64,000 nt of DNA from Pseudoduganella namucuonensis (lineage in GTDB: Bacteria > Pseudomonadota > Gammaproteobacteria > Burkholderiales > Burkholderiaceae_D). The stretch lies in NCBI RefSeq assembly GCF_900116645.1, contig NZ_FPBO01000030.1, positions 1-64,000 of the forward strand, read 5' to 3'. The notes beneath the pieces were generated by a model. The model had not been told where the DNA came from. It did not search any database and saw only the letters and a program-made list of their open reading frames with translations. Shown one piece after another: positions 1-8,657 of the stretch; position 1 is the first letter of the stretch, and each line of letters begins with the position of its first letter. The position numbers and the translations under genes are program-made.

Positions 1-486
1 TTCAGTGAAGGCGGCATCGAGCTGGGCACGACCGGCGACTTCGTCGCGCACGCGGCGAAACACAGCCTGCCGGGGCCGAAGAACGTGGCGGTGTCGATGG
101 CGATGCCGGAGCTGTCAGATCCGAAGGGAGAGGGCGCCCTGAACCTGGGCAGTCATCCCACCGCCGGGGGACGGGCATTCGGCGGCGCGCCTTACAAACT
201 GTTCAAGGACGACGTCTTGCTGGAGCAAGGCCAGTTCGACGAAGAGGGCAACTTGGTTTTCACGCATGACCTTGAGGCGCAAGCGGCCTACAAGCTGGAA
301 CTGGCCAATGGCCAGCGCTACGCCATCGATCCGGACGAGCAGGTGGAGCAATCCAGAATCAGCGCGGCGATCGGTTTCCATGGCTACCAGAACGCCGGCG
401 GATATTTGAACGACGACGCGATGTCCCTGGACGAGGACAGATTGGCCTGCAACCCCGCCGCGTGCGGCAAGAAGCGGGCGTCTTGA
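1..486 (+). CDS. Type VI secretion VgrG tip protein, C-terminal part (5' end outside window)
   Basis: Reading frame 1 is open from the first base to the TGA at 484-486, so this is the tail of a gene that starts upstream. The opening residues (IELGTTGDFVAHAAKHSLPG) match the end of the DUF2345 region that follows the gp27/gp5-like core of VgrG spike proteins. The remaining ~100 residues (PYKLFKDDVLLEQGQF and onward) look like the short transthyretin-like C-terminal extension that some VgrGs use to dock a cargo effector. The next gene, 10 bases downstream, encodes a phospholipase D effector, which fits this VgrG being its carrier. The cargo assignment is inferred from context. Confidence 0.85.
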   Translation, partial: FSEGGIELGTTGDFVAHAAKHSLPGPKNVAVSMAMPELSDPKGEGALNLGSHPTAGGRAFGGAPYKLFKDDVLLEQGQFDEEGNLVFTHDLEAQAAYKLELANGQRYAIDPDEQVEQSRISAAIGFHGYQNAGGYLNDDAMSLDEDRLACNPAACGKKRAS

Positions 487-496
487 AGGAGAAAAC

Positions 497-2458
497 ATGG
501 CCAGCATGAACGAGAACGCGGATCTCTACGACCTTTCGCTGTACTACAACCGCCACGCGGCGCCGTATCAATGCCTGGTGCTGCCATGGTGGGTACGTGC
601 GCCCCACCCTGTGTATTCGCCACGCCATCGCTGCCAGATCGAACTGCTGAATTGCGGCCAGAAAGTGTTCGGGCGGATCGCCGAGGATATTCGCAAGGCC
701 AAGCACAGCGTGGACATTATCACCTGGGGTTTTGATCCAGGCATGGTGCTGGAGCGCGACTCCACCGCCGAAGCGGGCCAGCGGTTTGGCGATTTGCTGA
801 AGGAAGTCGCACTGTGCAGGGCGCCGGAGGTGCAGGTCAGGCTGCTGGTATGGCACGACGATCCCTTGTCGCAGATGAAAATGAAAAACATACCGGGCTA
901 TTATGGCCGGCGCTTCTCCGCCTATGGCTCCGGGGCCACCAGCTTTTACAGCGAACAGCACATGCGATACAACGCCGAGTGGTTCGAGCAAATATGCGCC
1001 GGCGAGATCCCCAACATCCGCTTTCATGTGCGTTCGGTTCCCGGCAGCGCGAGGGCTCCATGTCTGCGGGGCGAGTCGGTTCCGAAAGGCCTGATGGCCG
1101 ACGTGAGCAAACTGTACGCGGCGCATCACCAGAAGATGATCCTCATCGACTACGAGCGGCCGCCGCTCGCGGTCGGCTATGTGATGGGCCACAATTCGAC
1201 CACCGATTTCTGGGACACCGAGGAGCATGTGTTTCGCGATCCCAGGCGGGAACGCCTCTACTACAACGACCCCATCAGCACACACAAGGAGGCCTGGGAG
1301 CAGGGACCATCGCTCAACCCCTCGGCGCCGGGGTATAAACCCACGGAATACGAACTGGCTCAGAAGGAACGCGCGGTCAAGGCTTATCTGGACAAGCATA
1401 GCTTTGTCGCCAAACCCTATCAGGACGTCTCCTCCCGCTTGCGGGGGCCGGTGCTGGCGGACATCAACCATAACTTTTGCCAGGCTTGGGAAGAGTCGGA
1501 GCCTCCCAGCTCGATGTTTCTTGACGCATTCCGGATCGTGGCCAGAGTGCCGCTTATGCAGAAATTGAAGGATGCGACGAGCAAGGTGGCCGCCAAGATT
1601 TATGGCGATGCCGAGGAGCCGTTTATCCAGCGGCGCAAGGCGATTCCAGCGGAAAAATTCCAGGTGCCTGGTGGCCAGCACAGCGTCCAACTGCTGCGCA
1701 CGCAGCCGATGCATGGCGAGAAGGCCATCAAGGAATGCTACGCGAATCTCACACGGCAAATGCATCACTACATGTTCATCCAGAACCAGTACGTGCAGTA
1801 CGAAACCTGGGCGGAGCACTTGTGCGAATGTGTGGAACGGATGCGGGCCGGTGGATACAGGAAGCAGGTCTACGTCTTCATCTTGACTTCCACTCCCGAG
1901 ATTAATGGCATGGATTTGCCGACCTACGATGTGGCCAGGACGATCGGACTAAGCGACGCCATGGTGCAGGAGCACAACGAGGCCCTGGCAAAAGAGCGCA
2001 AAGGCAAGGGGCCCAAGCCCATCTCTCCCAAAGATATGGCGAGGCGTGGCATCAATGTTGTTATGGGGTCTCTGTGGACATGCGCCGAGCCGCTGGCGAA
2101 TGGCCGGCTGCGCCCGGACCAGTATGAGGAAATCTACATTCACGCCAAAGTCGCCATCGTCGATGATGCGGCGTTCACGATCGGTTCCGCCAACTTGAAT
2201 TTGCGCAGTATGGCGTTGGACAGCGAACTAAACGTTCTGAGCGACGCGCGGGAGGTCGCTTATCAGCTTCGCTGCGACCTGTTTCGGCAGTGTACTGGTC
2301 AAGCTGGTCCACAGCAGTTTGCCGATATGGATGAAACATTCCGGGAATGGACAGCATTGACGGCCTCGAATTTCGCTCTTAAAAAGAAAAACGAACTGAT
2401 TTCTTCCCAACTATTGTCTTTTTACGTCGACAGAAAACCTGGTTCTCCAGTGGTGTGA
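497..2458 (+). CDS. Phospholipase D family type VI lipase effector (Tle5-like)
   Basis: A 653-residue protein with two HKD phospholipase D half-sites. The first is HHQKMILID at residues 210-218, followed by a GHNSTTDFW segment. The second is HAKVAIVD starting at residue 549, followed by GSANLN. Enzymes with this pair hydrolyse phospholipid headgroups through a His-linked intermediate. Known type VI Tle5 effectors are built this way and act on the periplasmic side of prey membranes. No signal peptide is visible, as expected for a VgrG-delivered protein. An AAGGAG ribosome site precedes the ATG. The gene lies between a VgrG tail and Sel1-repeat genes; Sel1-like proteins are known immunity partners of Pseudomonas PldB. 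The function is inferred from motifs and context. Confidence 0.86.
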   Translation: MASMNENADLYDLSLYYNRHAAPYQCLVLPWWVRAPHPVYSPRHRCQIELLNCGQKVFGRIAEDIRKAKHSVDIITWGFDPGMVLERDSTAEAGQRFGDLLKEVALCRAPEVQVRLLVWHDDPLSQMKMKNIPGYYGRRFSAYGSGATSFYSEQHMRYNAEWFEQICAGEIPNIRFHVRSVPGSARAPCLRGESVPKGLMADVSKLYAAHHQKMILIDYERPPLAVGYVMGHNSTTDFWDTEEHVFRDPRRERLYYNDPISTHKEAWEQGPSLNPSAPGYKPTEYELAQKERAVKAYLDKHSFVAKPYQDVSSRLRGPVLADINHNFCQAWEESEPPSSMFLDAFRIVARVPLMQKLKDATSKVAAKIYGDAEEPFIQRRKAIPAEKFQVPGGQHSVQLLRTQPMHGEKAIKECYANLTRQMHHYMFIQNQYVQYETWAEHLCECVERMRAGGYRKQVYVFILTSTPEINGMDLPTYDVARTIGLSDAMVQEHNEALAKERKGKGPKPISPKDMARRGINVVMGSLWTCAEPLANGRLRPDQYEEIYIHAKVAIVDDAAFTIGSANLNLRSMALDSELNVLSDAREVAYQLRCDLFRQCTGQAGPQQFADMDETFREWTALTASNFALKKKNELISSQLLSFYVDRKPGSPVV

Positions 2459-2459
2459 G

Positions 2460-3488
2460 ATGGTTTCTAACCCTAAATGTTATTTTTTTGCGAGCGTTCT
2501 AGCTGCTGCGGTTATTGGTGGCGGCCATTTCTTTGATTTCTATATGGAGCGCAGATCTATGCATGCTATCCCACAGGGGCTAACCCGCTTCAACGTAACT
2601 GATCCTATCCCGCATTGTGGCCGCTGGAAGGAAAACATGCCCGCCACTCGTGATCCGGAAGTTTATCGCCTATATATTCAAGCGCGCAAGCTTTGGCGAA
2701 GCAAGATCGAATGGGAACTTAGCCGTACTGAAGCTCAGCAGATACTGGCTGATGTTGAACTGGCATCGAAAAAAGGTGATTGGGGTGCACGGGCGTTGCT
2801 GGCATATTTTTATCGAAGCGGCTTGGGGCCTCTCTCATCAAACAAGGTACTCGACCAGGACGCAGACAAGACAGTGGCTATTGCGCGCGAGGCTGCGGCC
2901 GCAGGTCAACCGTGGGGACTCTACGATTTGGGTGTCGCTCACGAGCATGGCTATGGTGGTGCTGCCAAAGACCTGGAAATCGCTTGGGCCTACTACTTGA
3001 AGGCCGCACGACTTGGCAGCCCGGATGCGCAACTGGCTTTGGCTGATGCCTACAGCGAAGCAGGCCGGTCGGATGCTGAGGATGCCATGGTGCAGTGTGC
3101 TTATCAGCAGGGGCATGGGGCTGCCGCATACAGGCTGGCGATTGATGCGAAGGTTCGAAAGCAATATCGCGAAGCGCTTGCGACGTACCAGGCTGGGATT
3201 ACGTTTGGTGACAAAGACTGCGCCGATGCGCTTTTCCTGCTGTTCTCCAGAGGATATTGGACTGGCGCCTCATCAAAAGAAAGAGAGGCGCTGAGTGCGA
3301 TAGGAATTGCAGCAGATCCAGAACGGAAGGCTAGGTATGACGCGATCAGCAACGCGCTTCAAATCAACCCCGATCTGAAGTTAGGTCGGCTGGATGAGTT
3401 CCTGCCGCTGCCTCCAGCGAAGCTTCCGGAATGGCGAGGTGTTTCCGATGTGGTTACGCCAGAATCGGACGGGCCGCCGACCTATTAA
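2460..3488 (+). CDS. Sel1-repeat protein, membrane-anchored, candidate immunity protein for the PLD effector (copy 1)
   Basis: A 342-residue protein starting one base after the stop of the lipase gene. Residues ~8-26 form one hydrophobic segment, so it is probably anchored in the inner membrane with the rest in the periplasm. The body carries Sel1/TPR-like helical repeats (for example GDWGARALLAYFYRSGLGPL and PWGLYDLGVAHEHGYGG). Sel1-like Tli5 proteins neutralise Tle5b/PldB in Pseudomonas; the immunity role here is inferred from this similarity and the position. The gene is noticeably less GC-rich than the chromosome around it, which suggests transfer. A close paralogue follows at 3617, and both end in nearly the same ~30-residue tail (LPPAKLPEWRGVSDV then PESDGPPTY). 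Confidence 0.72.
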   Translation: MVSNPKCYFFASVLAAAVIGGGHFFDFYMERRSMHAIPQGLTRFNVTDPIPHCGRWKENMPATRDPEVYRLYIQARKLWRSKIEWELSRTEAQQILADVELASKKGDWGARALLAYFYRSGLGPLSSNKVLDQDADKTVAIAREAAAAGQPWGLYDLGVAHEHGYGGAAKDLEIAWAYYLKAARLGSPDAQLALADAYSEAGRSDAEDAMVQCAYQQGHGAAAYRLAIDAKVRKQYREALATYQAGITFGDKDCADALFLLFSRGYWTGASSKEREALSAIGIAADPERKARYDAISNALQINPDLKLGRLDEFLPLPPAKLPEWRGVSDVVTPESDGPPTY

Positions 3489-3506
3489 TTAGCGGAGGAC
3501 ACACAC

Positions 3507-3617
3507 ATGCCTTTGAAAATCATCACAGTCGGCAATTGCTCCGACCATGGCGGTAAAGTCATCGGTGGCTCACCCATGCGTGGCATAGTCTGCTTCCCAG
3601 GAAGTCCTGTGACCTGA
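3507..3617 (+). pseudogene. Truncated PAAR gene remnant (36 codons)
   Basis: After the same AGCGGAGGAC ribosome site seen before the intact PAAR gene at 4656, this ORF begins MPLKIITVG, identical to that gene, and continues with DHGGKV. It then diverges after GGSP, reads VCFPGSPVT and stops at 3615-3617. The core and end of the PAAR domain are missing, apparently after internal deletion. The stop overlaps the start of the second Sel1 gene (TGATG), so the remnant may persist because it supports translational coupling. A functional PAAR tip cannot be made from 36 residues. Confidence 0.82.
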
Positions 3618-4639
3618 TGAACCATATCAAGCGGAACGGTTGGTTGATAAAGGGCGGCCTCATGCTTGTCATGGGGATCGCCATCTTTTCTTTCATCGAT
3701 TATCTGAGGGAGATGGCTATGCACCGCATGCCAGAAGGACTTCATGAATTCCGAGTGGCCGATCCAATTCCTGATTGCAGTCGCTGGAAGCAGCATATGC
3801 CTGCTACTCGCGATCGGGCTACGTATGATTTGTATATGCAAGCGCGCAAACTTTGGCGGAGCAAGATTGAATGGGAACTCACCCATTCTGAAGCTCGGAA
3901 GATATTGGATGATGTCGATCTGGCATCGAAAAGAGGTGATTGGGGCGCGCGTGCTTTGATGGCCTATTTTTATCGAACTGGACTAGGGCCTCTTTCGTCA
4001 AACAAGGTGCTCGACAAGAATGCAGACAAAGCAGTTGAGATCGCGCGTCAAGCTGCGGCTGCAGGTCAGCCGTGGGGATTTTACGATTTGGGTGTCGCGC
4101 ACGAACATGGCTATGGCGGTGCGATATACGACCAGGATATCGCGTGGGCCTACTATTTGAAGGCGGCGCGGGTCGGCAGTCCCGATGCGCAGATGGCGCT
4201 GGCCGAGGCGTATCAGAATGCTGGTCGCTCAGACGCTCACGATGCGATGTGGCAATGCGCGTTTCAGCAAGGGCACGGCCCTGCCGCCTATAAGCTGGCT
4301 CTCCGCGCAGAGGTGAGGGGGAAGTACTGGGAATCACTTAATTTATACCAAGAGGGCGTGAGGTTTGGTAGCCGAATATGTGCCGATAATTTATATCTGA
4401 TGTTCAACCCAGATGTGCGGATGGCAGAGAGAAAGGAGATATTCGAGGCCACGGGAATAACGACGGATCAGGAACGAGGCCGACGTTATCTAGCCATCAG
4501 CGAGGCTTTACAAGTTAACCCTGACTTGAGGCTAGATAGACTGAATGAGTTCCTGCCACTGCCACCAGCGAAGCTTCCGGAGTGGCGGGGCGTTTCCGAT
4601 GTGATCACGCCCGAATCGGACGGGCCGCCGACCTATTGA
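3617..4639 (+). CDS. Sel1-repeat protein, membrane-anchored, candidate immunity protein (copy 2)
   Basis: A 340-residue paralogue of the protein at 2460-3488 with the same plan: an N-terminal hydrophobic anchor (LMLVMGIAIFSFIDYL), a conserved CSRWKQHMPATRD-type block, Sel1 repeats in the middle, and an almost identical C-terminal tail. Divergence is greatest in the N-terminal anchor and in the region before the tail. It starts inside the stop of the PAAR remnant. Duplicated Sel1 immunity genes behind one PLD effector are known from Pseudomonas PldB loci. The second copy could widen protection to related toxins from other strains. It is AT-richer than the core genes. The immunity function is an inference. 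Confidence 0.7.
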   Translation: MNHIKRNGWLIKGGLMLVMGIAIFSFIDYLREMAMHRMPEGLHEFRVADPIPDCSRWKQHMPATRDRATYDLYMQARKLWRSKIEWELTHSEARKILDDVDLASKRGDWGARALMAYFYRTGLGPLSSNKVLDKNADKAVEIARQAAAAGQPWGFYDLGVAHEHGYGGAIYDQDIAWAYYLKAARVGSPDAQMALAEAYQNAGRSDAHDAMWQCAFQQGHGPAAYKLALRAEVRGKYWESLNLYQEGVRFGSRICADNLYLMFNPDVRMAERKEIFEATGITTDQERGRRYLAISEALQVNPDLRLDRLNEFLPLPPAKLPEWRGVSDVITPESDGPPTY

Positions 4640-4655
4640 TTAGCGGAGGACATAC

Positions 4656-4934
4656 ATGCCTTTGAAAATCATCACAGTCGGCGACAGTACCGACCATGGC
4701 GGCAAGGTCGTCAGCGGATCGCCCACGCACGACATAGCCGGCCGCGCCATCGCCCGACTTGGCGACGAGGTCGCCTGTCCCCAGTTCTATCCCGGCGGGC
4801 GGCCCCACGGCGTCAACAAAATCATCACCGCGCACGCGACGCTGACCGCCGGCGGCATCCCCGTCGCCGTGCACGATTGCCGGACCGAATGCGGCTGCAA
4901 ACTGATAGGCAGCGTCGGCGCGACGGTGGGATAG
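4656..4934 (+). CDS. PAAR-domain protein, type VI spike tip
   Basis: A 92-residue protein made almost entirely of one PAAR domain (GGKVVSGSPTHDIAGRAIAR and later ECGCKLIGS). PAAR proteins form the sharp cone that caps the VgrG trimer and bind a metal ion through conserved His and Cys residues; H and C residues occur at suitable points here (THD, HDCRTECGC). There is no effector extension, so this is a stand-alone tip. AGCGGAGG lies 6 bases ahead of the ATG. It is the last gene of the vgrG-effector-immunity cassette, and the remnant at 3507 is its decayed duplicate. The GC-rich later part contrasts with the AT-richer Sel1 genes. Confidence 0.88.
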   Translation: MPLKIITVGDSTDHGGKVVSGSPTHDIAGRAIARLGDEVACPQFYPGGRPHGVNKIITAHATLTAGGIPVAVHDCRTECGCKLIGSVGATVG

Positions 4935-5033
4935 CCACCCCCGCGAAACAAAATGTAATTGTTTCCATCCGGACCAGAAGCGCATCCTAAGATTAGCCAT
5001 CGGTTGTCAAAGCACGCACTTCTGGAGACCATG

Positions 5034-6137
5034 ATGAGCTACAGCATACTTCCCAACTACGGCAGCCTGACCGCGCGCGAGATGGCGGACGCGTCGTACC
5101 TGCCGCTGCCGGCCTACACCCCCAGCAGCGGCAACGGCGCCGGTTACGACAACGCGGCGCTGTTCCGCGCCGACTACGCGGGCGCCGAGAACGACGCCGT
5201 GTTCAGCTGGACCGGCATCGCCGGCGCCGTCTATTCCATCACGTCCAGCAGCCACTTCGACCCGGCCGTCCTGCTGGTGTTCGACGCCTACGGCGACCCG
5301 ATCGCCGAGGACGACCGCGGCGGCTGGGCCGGCGAGGACCATCTGACCTTCGTCGCGCCGTATTCCGGCACTTATTACGTGGACGCCTCCTGGGACCAGG
5401 GCGGCTTCTCCAGCCAGCAGCGGGTCAGCCTGCAGATCCTGGAGGACGTGAGCCCCGCCAACGTGCAGGTGATCAGTGGCACCTCGCGCGCCGATGACCT
5501 CGACGGCACGGCCGGCGCCGACGACATGTTCGGCTTCGGCGGCGACGATTCGCTCTTCGGCGGCCGCGGCGACGATTACCTCGACGGCGGTTCCGGCATC
5601 GACGAGGCCTTCTACAACGGCAGCCGCGCCGAATACACGGTGCACGCGGACGGCGACCGCTTCTGGGTCTACGACAACTACGGCACGGATGGCGACGACC
5701 TGCTGTCGGACATCGAGCGCATCGACTTCAAGGACGTGTCGCTCGCGCTGGACATCAACGGCGAGGGTGGCCAGGCCTACCGCCTGTACCAGGCCGCCTT
5801 CGACCGTGTGCCGGACAAGGTGGGACTGGGTTACTGGATCGCCCAACTGGACCAGGGCGCCAGCCTGCGCGAGGTGTCCGGCGCGTTCGTGGCATCGGAC
5901 GAGTTCCGCGCGCTGTATGGCGCGCGCCCGACCAACCTGGCGATCGTCAACGAGTTCTACGAGAATGTGCTGAACCGCGCGCCCGACCAGGCTGGCCTGG
6001 ACTACTGGGTGAACATCCTCGACACCCGGCAGGACACGGTCGCCGGCGTGTTGAGCTATTTCAGCGAGAGCCGCGAGAACTACGCCCAACTGGTCGGCGC
6101 CATGGTCAACGGTGTCGAATACCAGCCCTGGGCTTGA
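5034..6137 (+). CDS. Secreted RTX-type calcium-binding protein with DUF4214 domain
   Basis: About 367 residues. The N-terminal ~145 residues resemble a bacterial pre-peptidase/PPC-like beta domain (GTYYVDASWDQGG). A short block of RTX nonapeptides follows (GFGGDDSLFGGRGDDYLDGG), which would bind calcium after secretion. The C-terminal half holds two DUF4214-like units (LYQAAFDRVPDKVGLGYWI and FYENVLNRAPDQAGLDYWV), typical of S-layer-like or adhesin proteins of betaproteobacteria. There is no Sec signal, which fits type I secretion, although no exporter genes lie in the window. GGAG at 5024-5027 suits the ATG at 5034 better than the one at 5031. Its role is unknown. Confidence 0.72.
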   Translation: MSYSILPNYGSLTAREMADASYLPLPAYTPSSGNGAGYDNAALFRADYAGAENDAVFSWTGIAGAVYSITSSSHFDPAVLLVFDAYGDPIAEDDRGGWAGEDHLTFVAPYSGTYYVDASWDQGGFSSQQRVSLQILEDVSPANVQVISGTSRADDLDGTAGADDMFGFGGDDSLFGGRGDDYLDGGSGIDEAFYNGSRAEYTVHADGDRFWVYDNYGTDGDDLLSDIERIDFKDVSLALDINGEGGQAYRLYQAAFDRVPDKVGLGYWIAQLDQGASLREVSGAFVASDEFRALYGARPTNLAIVNEFYENVLNRAPDQAGLDYWVNILDTRQDTVAGVLSYFSESRENYAQLVGAMVNGVEYQPWA

Positions 6138-6408
6138 TCGGGATTTGTATCGCGCCATATTTCTTGCCTTTGTTACAAAGCGCGTATTTCTTTTCGAAAT
6201 GAAATACTAGAATGAATTCTTGCGGCTGGGAATGATCTCCCGCGCCGCCACGATGGCACGCGCCGGCGGCTTCGCGCTCCGGCCCCACGCTTTTCCAGTT
6301 TCGTCCTGTGTCCGCCGCGCGCTTCGCGCGCGCGGCACGCCGTCGTCCAGTTCCGGCAATTCCGTTTTTTCTACCGATCAGTGCTTAACCTCGGCAAGGA
6401 GTAATGCG

Positions 6409-8061
6409 ATGAATTGGTCCAATTTACGTATCGGCGTGCGACTGGGCGGCTGCTTCGCCCTGGTGCTGGTGTTGATGACGGTGTTGATGGGAACGGCCGT
6501 GTGGCTGCTGGCGCGGTTGGGGAGCGCCACCGATTTCATGCTCAATGACGCCGTCGCGAAGGAGCGCCTGGTGGTCGAGTGGTACCACGCGACCCGCTTG
6601 AACAGCATGCGCACCCTGGTGGTGGCGCGCAGCGGCAATCCAGAGGAGCAAGAGCGCATCGAACGCGATATCAAGGCGACCAGCGCCACCATCAGCCAAT
6701 TGCAAAAGCAGCTGGAATCAACGCTTCTCAGCGCCGCTGGCAAGGAACTGTACGCGGCGGTGTCATCGCGCCGGCAGGACTACGTGCAGGCGCGCGCCAC
6801 CGTGTTCCGCGCCAGGCAGGATGGCAGGCTCGCCGAGATGAACCAGTTGATAGAAAGCCGGTTCGCACCCACGCTGGCCGCCTACCTCGCCAGCATCGAT
6901 GCGTTGGCGCGGCATCAGCAGGACAGGGCGGCGGGCGTCGCGCGCGAGGTCGGGGCGCAAAACGCCGGTGGCCAGGCCTTTCTCGCCGGCGCCTGGCTGT
7001 TCGCCTTGCTGGCGGGGACCGCGGGCGCGGCGTGGACCACGCGCTCCATCACCCGCCCGCTGCGGCGCGCCATGGAGATCGCGCAGACCATCGCGAAGGG
7101 GGACCTGACGTCGCGGATCGTCGCGCCGTCGCGCGACGAGACCGGCCAGCTGATGGCGGCGCTGGCGGAGATGAACAACAGCCTGGTGCGCATCGTCGGC
7201 GAGGTGCGCGTCAGCTCCGACACCATCTCCGCCGCCTCGAAACAGATCGCGTCCGGGAACATGGATCTGGCGACGCGCACCGCCGAGCAATCGAGTTCGC
7301 TGGAGGAGGCGTCGGCCTCGCTGGAAGAGCTGGCGTCGGCTGTCAAGCACCATTTCGGCATCGCCAGGAACGCGCAGGACATCGCCCGCTCGTCGTCCGA
7401 CATCGCCCTGCGGGGCGGTGCCGTGGTGGCCGAGGTCAGGGCCACGATGGCCACCATCAACGAATCGTCCAGGAAGATCGCCGACATTGTCGGGGTGATC
7501 GATGCCATCGCGTTCCAGACCAATATCCTGGCCTTGAACGCGGCGGTGGAGGCCGCGCGCGCCGGCGAGGAGGGGCGTGGTTTCGCCGTGGTGGCCTCGG
7601 AGGTGCGCAATCTCGCGCAGCGCTCGGCTGTCGCGGCCAGGGAGATCAAGGCGCTGATCGCCGATTCGGTCGCGCGGGTGGAGGCTGGCGGCCGGCTGGT
7701 CGACCAGGCCGGCGCGACGATGGACCAGATCGTCGACAGCACGGGCCATGTCAACCGCATCATGGGCGAGATCACGTTGGCCGGCGCCGAGGAAAGCTCG
7801 GGCATCGAGCAGATCAGCCAGGCCGTCATGGAACTGGACAGCACCACCCAGCAGAACGCGGCGCTGGTCGAGGAGGCCGCGGCCACGGCGGACGGGCTGC
7901 AGGAGCGGGCGACGCGGCTGGTGGCGCTGGTGGGGCAATTCGAGTTGGGCTCGGCGCGCCAGTCCGGCGCCGCCATTCCCCTGCCCCGCGCGGGCGCGGG
8001 CAGGAAAGCCATCGCCGCGCCGGCCGGCCAGTCGGACCAGGGATGGGCGCGCGTCGCCTGA
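6409..8061 (+). CDS. Methyl-accepting chemotaxis protein (chemoreceptor)
   Basis: A 550-residue protein starting at ATG 6409 behind AAGGAG; the frame is open further upstream but without a ribosome site. Transmembrane helix 1 lies at about residues 12-34. A helical periplasmic sensor of four-helix-bundle type follows, then TM2 at about 185-205, a HAMP domain ([23 protein letters not shown]), and a signalling domain with the highly conserved hairpin tip ([20 protein letters not shown]). Receptors of this class control CheA-CheW phosphorylation in response to small molecules. The C-terminus lacks a CheR-docking pentapeptide, unlike the receptor at 55047-56750. The gene stands alone, and the ligand cannot be told from sequence. 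Confidence 0.9.
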   Translation: MNWSNLRIGVRLGGCFALVLVLMTVLMGTAVWLLARLGSATDFMLNDAVAKERLVVEWYHATRLNSMRTLVVARSGNPEEQERIERDIKATSATISQLQKQLESTLLSAAGKELYAAVSSRRQDYVQARATVFRARQDGRLAEMNQLIESRFAPTLAAYLASIDALARHQQDRAAGVAREVGAQNAGGQAFLAGAWLFALLAGTAGAAWTTRSITRPLRRAMEIAQTIAKGDLTSRIVAPSRDETGQLMAALAEMNNSLVRIVGEVRVSSDTISAASKQIASGNMDLATRTAEQSSSLEEASASLEELASAVKHHFGIARNAQDIARSSSDIALRGGAVVAEVRATMATINESSRKIADIVGVIDAIAFQTNILALNAAVEAARAGEEGRGFAVVASEVRNLAQRSAVAAREIKALIADSVARVEAGGRLVDQAGATMDQIVDSTGHVNRIMGEITLAGAEESSGIEQISQAVMELDSTTQQNAALVEEAAATADGLQERATRLVALVGQFELGSARQSGAAIPLPRAGAGRKAIAAPAGQSDQGWARVA

Positions 8062-8090
8062 TCCGGCCCTTGAATGTCCTCCCCCGGCGG

Positions 8091-8657
8091 TCAGCTTTCG
8101 GCGTCCAGCTGGTCGATCTCGCGCTGCAGGCGGCGGGCGGAGTAGAGGTTGATCAGGAAGATGGACAGCAGCACGCCGGCGATCCCCAGGTTGGCCCCGA
8201 GGCCGCGGGCGAAGGGCGCGGAGGCGTCCAGGCTGGTTTCCACGCCCCAGCGGAACAGCGCCATGCCGGGAACGAAGGGCGCGATGTACCAGAGCCACAC
8301 GGAGCGCAGCGCGTCGCGCTGGCGCACCAGTTGCGCGCGGTGGAAGTCGCGGCTGGGCAGGGCGGCGTCCGCGCTTGGCGGCGGGCCGCCGGACGTCCTG
8401 CGGTACAACTGGTGGATCACGACGAAGGTGGCGAGGATGATCAGCGCGCTGCCCAGCTGTATCAGCGGCTGCGGGTAGGTCCAGATGTAGCGCCCGAAGC
8501 AGTAGACCACGAAGACGGCGGCCAGCACCTCGATCAGGTTGCGCAGCCTGATCCCGCGCTGGAAACCGCTGGCGCGTTTTTTCAATTCCTCTTCGGTGAG
8601 AGGAGCGGTTGCCGCGGGCTGGGTTTTCCACAGCTGTTTCGGATCCTGGTCGTTCAT
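8091..8657 (-). CDS. Membrane protein partner of ECF sigma factor (possible anti-sigma role)
   Basis: A 188-residue protein starting MNDQDPKQLWKTQ, overlapping the sigma factor stop by four bases (ATGA), so the two are translationally coupled. A ~35-residue cytosolic N-terminus is followed by three or four hydrophobic segments (for example LIEVLAAVFVVYCF and ALIILATFVVIHQLY), with a charged loop between the pairs. No zinc-binding anti-sigma motif (HxxxCxxC) is present. Membrane proteins coupled this way to ECF sigma factors often restrain the sigma factor, but similar proteins in Burkholderiales are only labelled hypothetical. An anti-sigma role is a guess from position alone. Confidence 0.6.
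   Translation of the reverse strand: MNDQDPKQLWKTQPAATAPLTEEELKKRASGFQRGIRLRNLIEVLAAVFVVYCFGRYIWTYPQPLIQLGSALIILATFVVIHQLYRRTSGGPPPSADAALPSRDFHRAQLVRQRDALRSVWLWYIAPFVPGMALFRWGVETSLDASAPFARGLGANLGIAGVLLSIFLINLYSARRLQREIDQLDAES

Noticed and set aside
5007-6158. A 383-codon antisense frame over the RTX/DUF4214 gene
   Set aside because: Val/Ala-rich shadow with no motifs; the sense frame shows RTX repeats and DUF4214 units.
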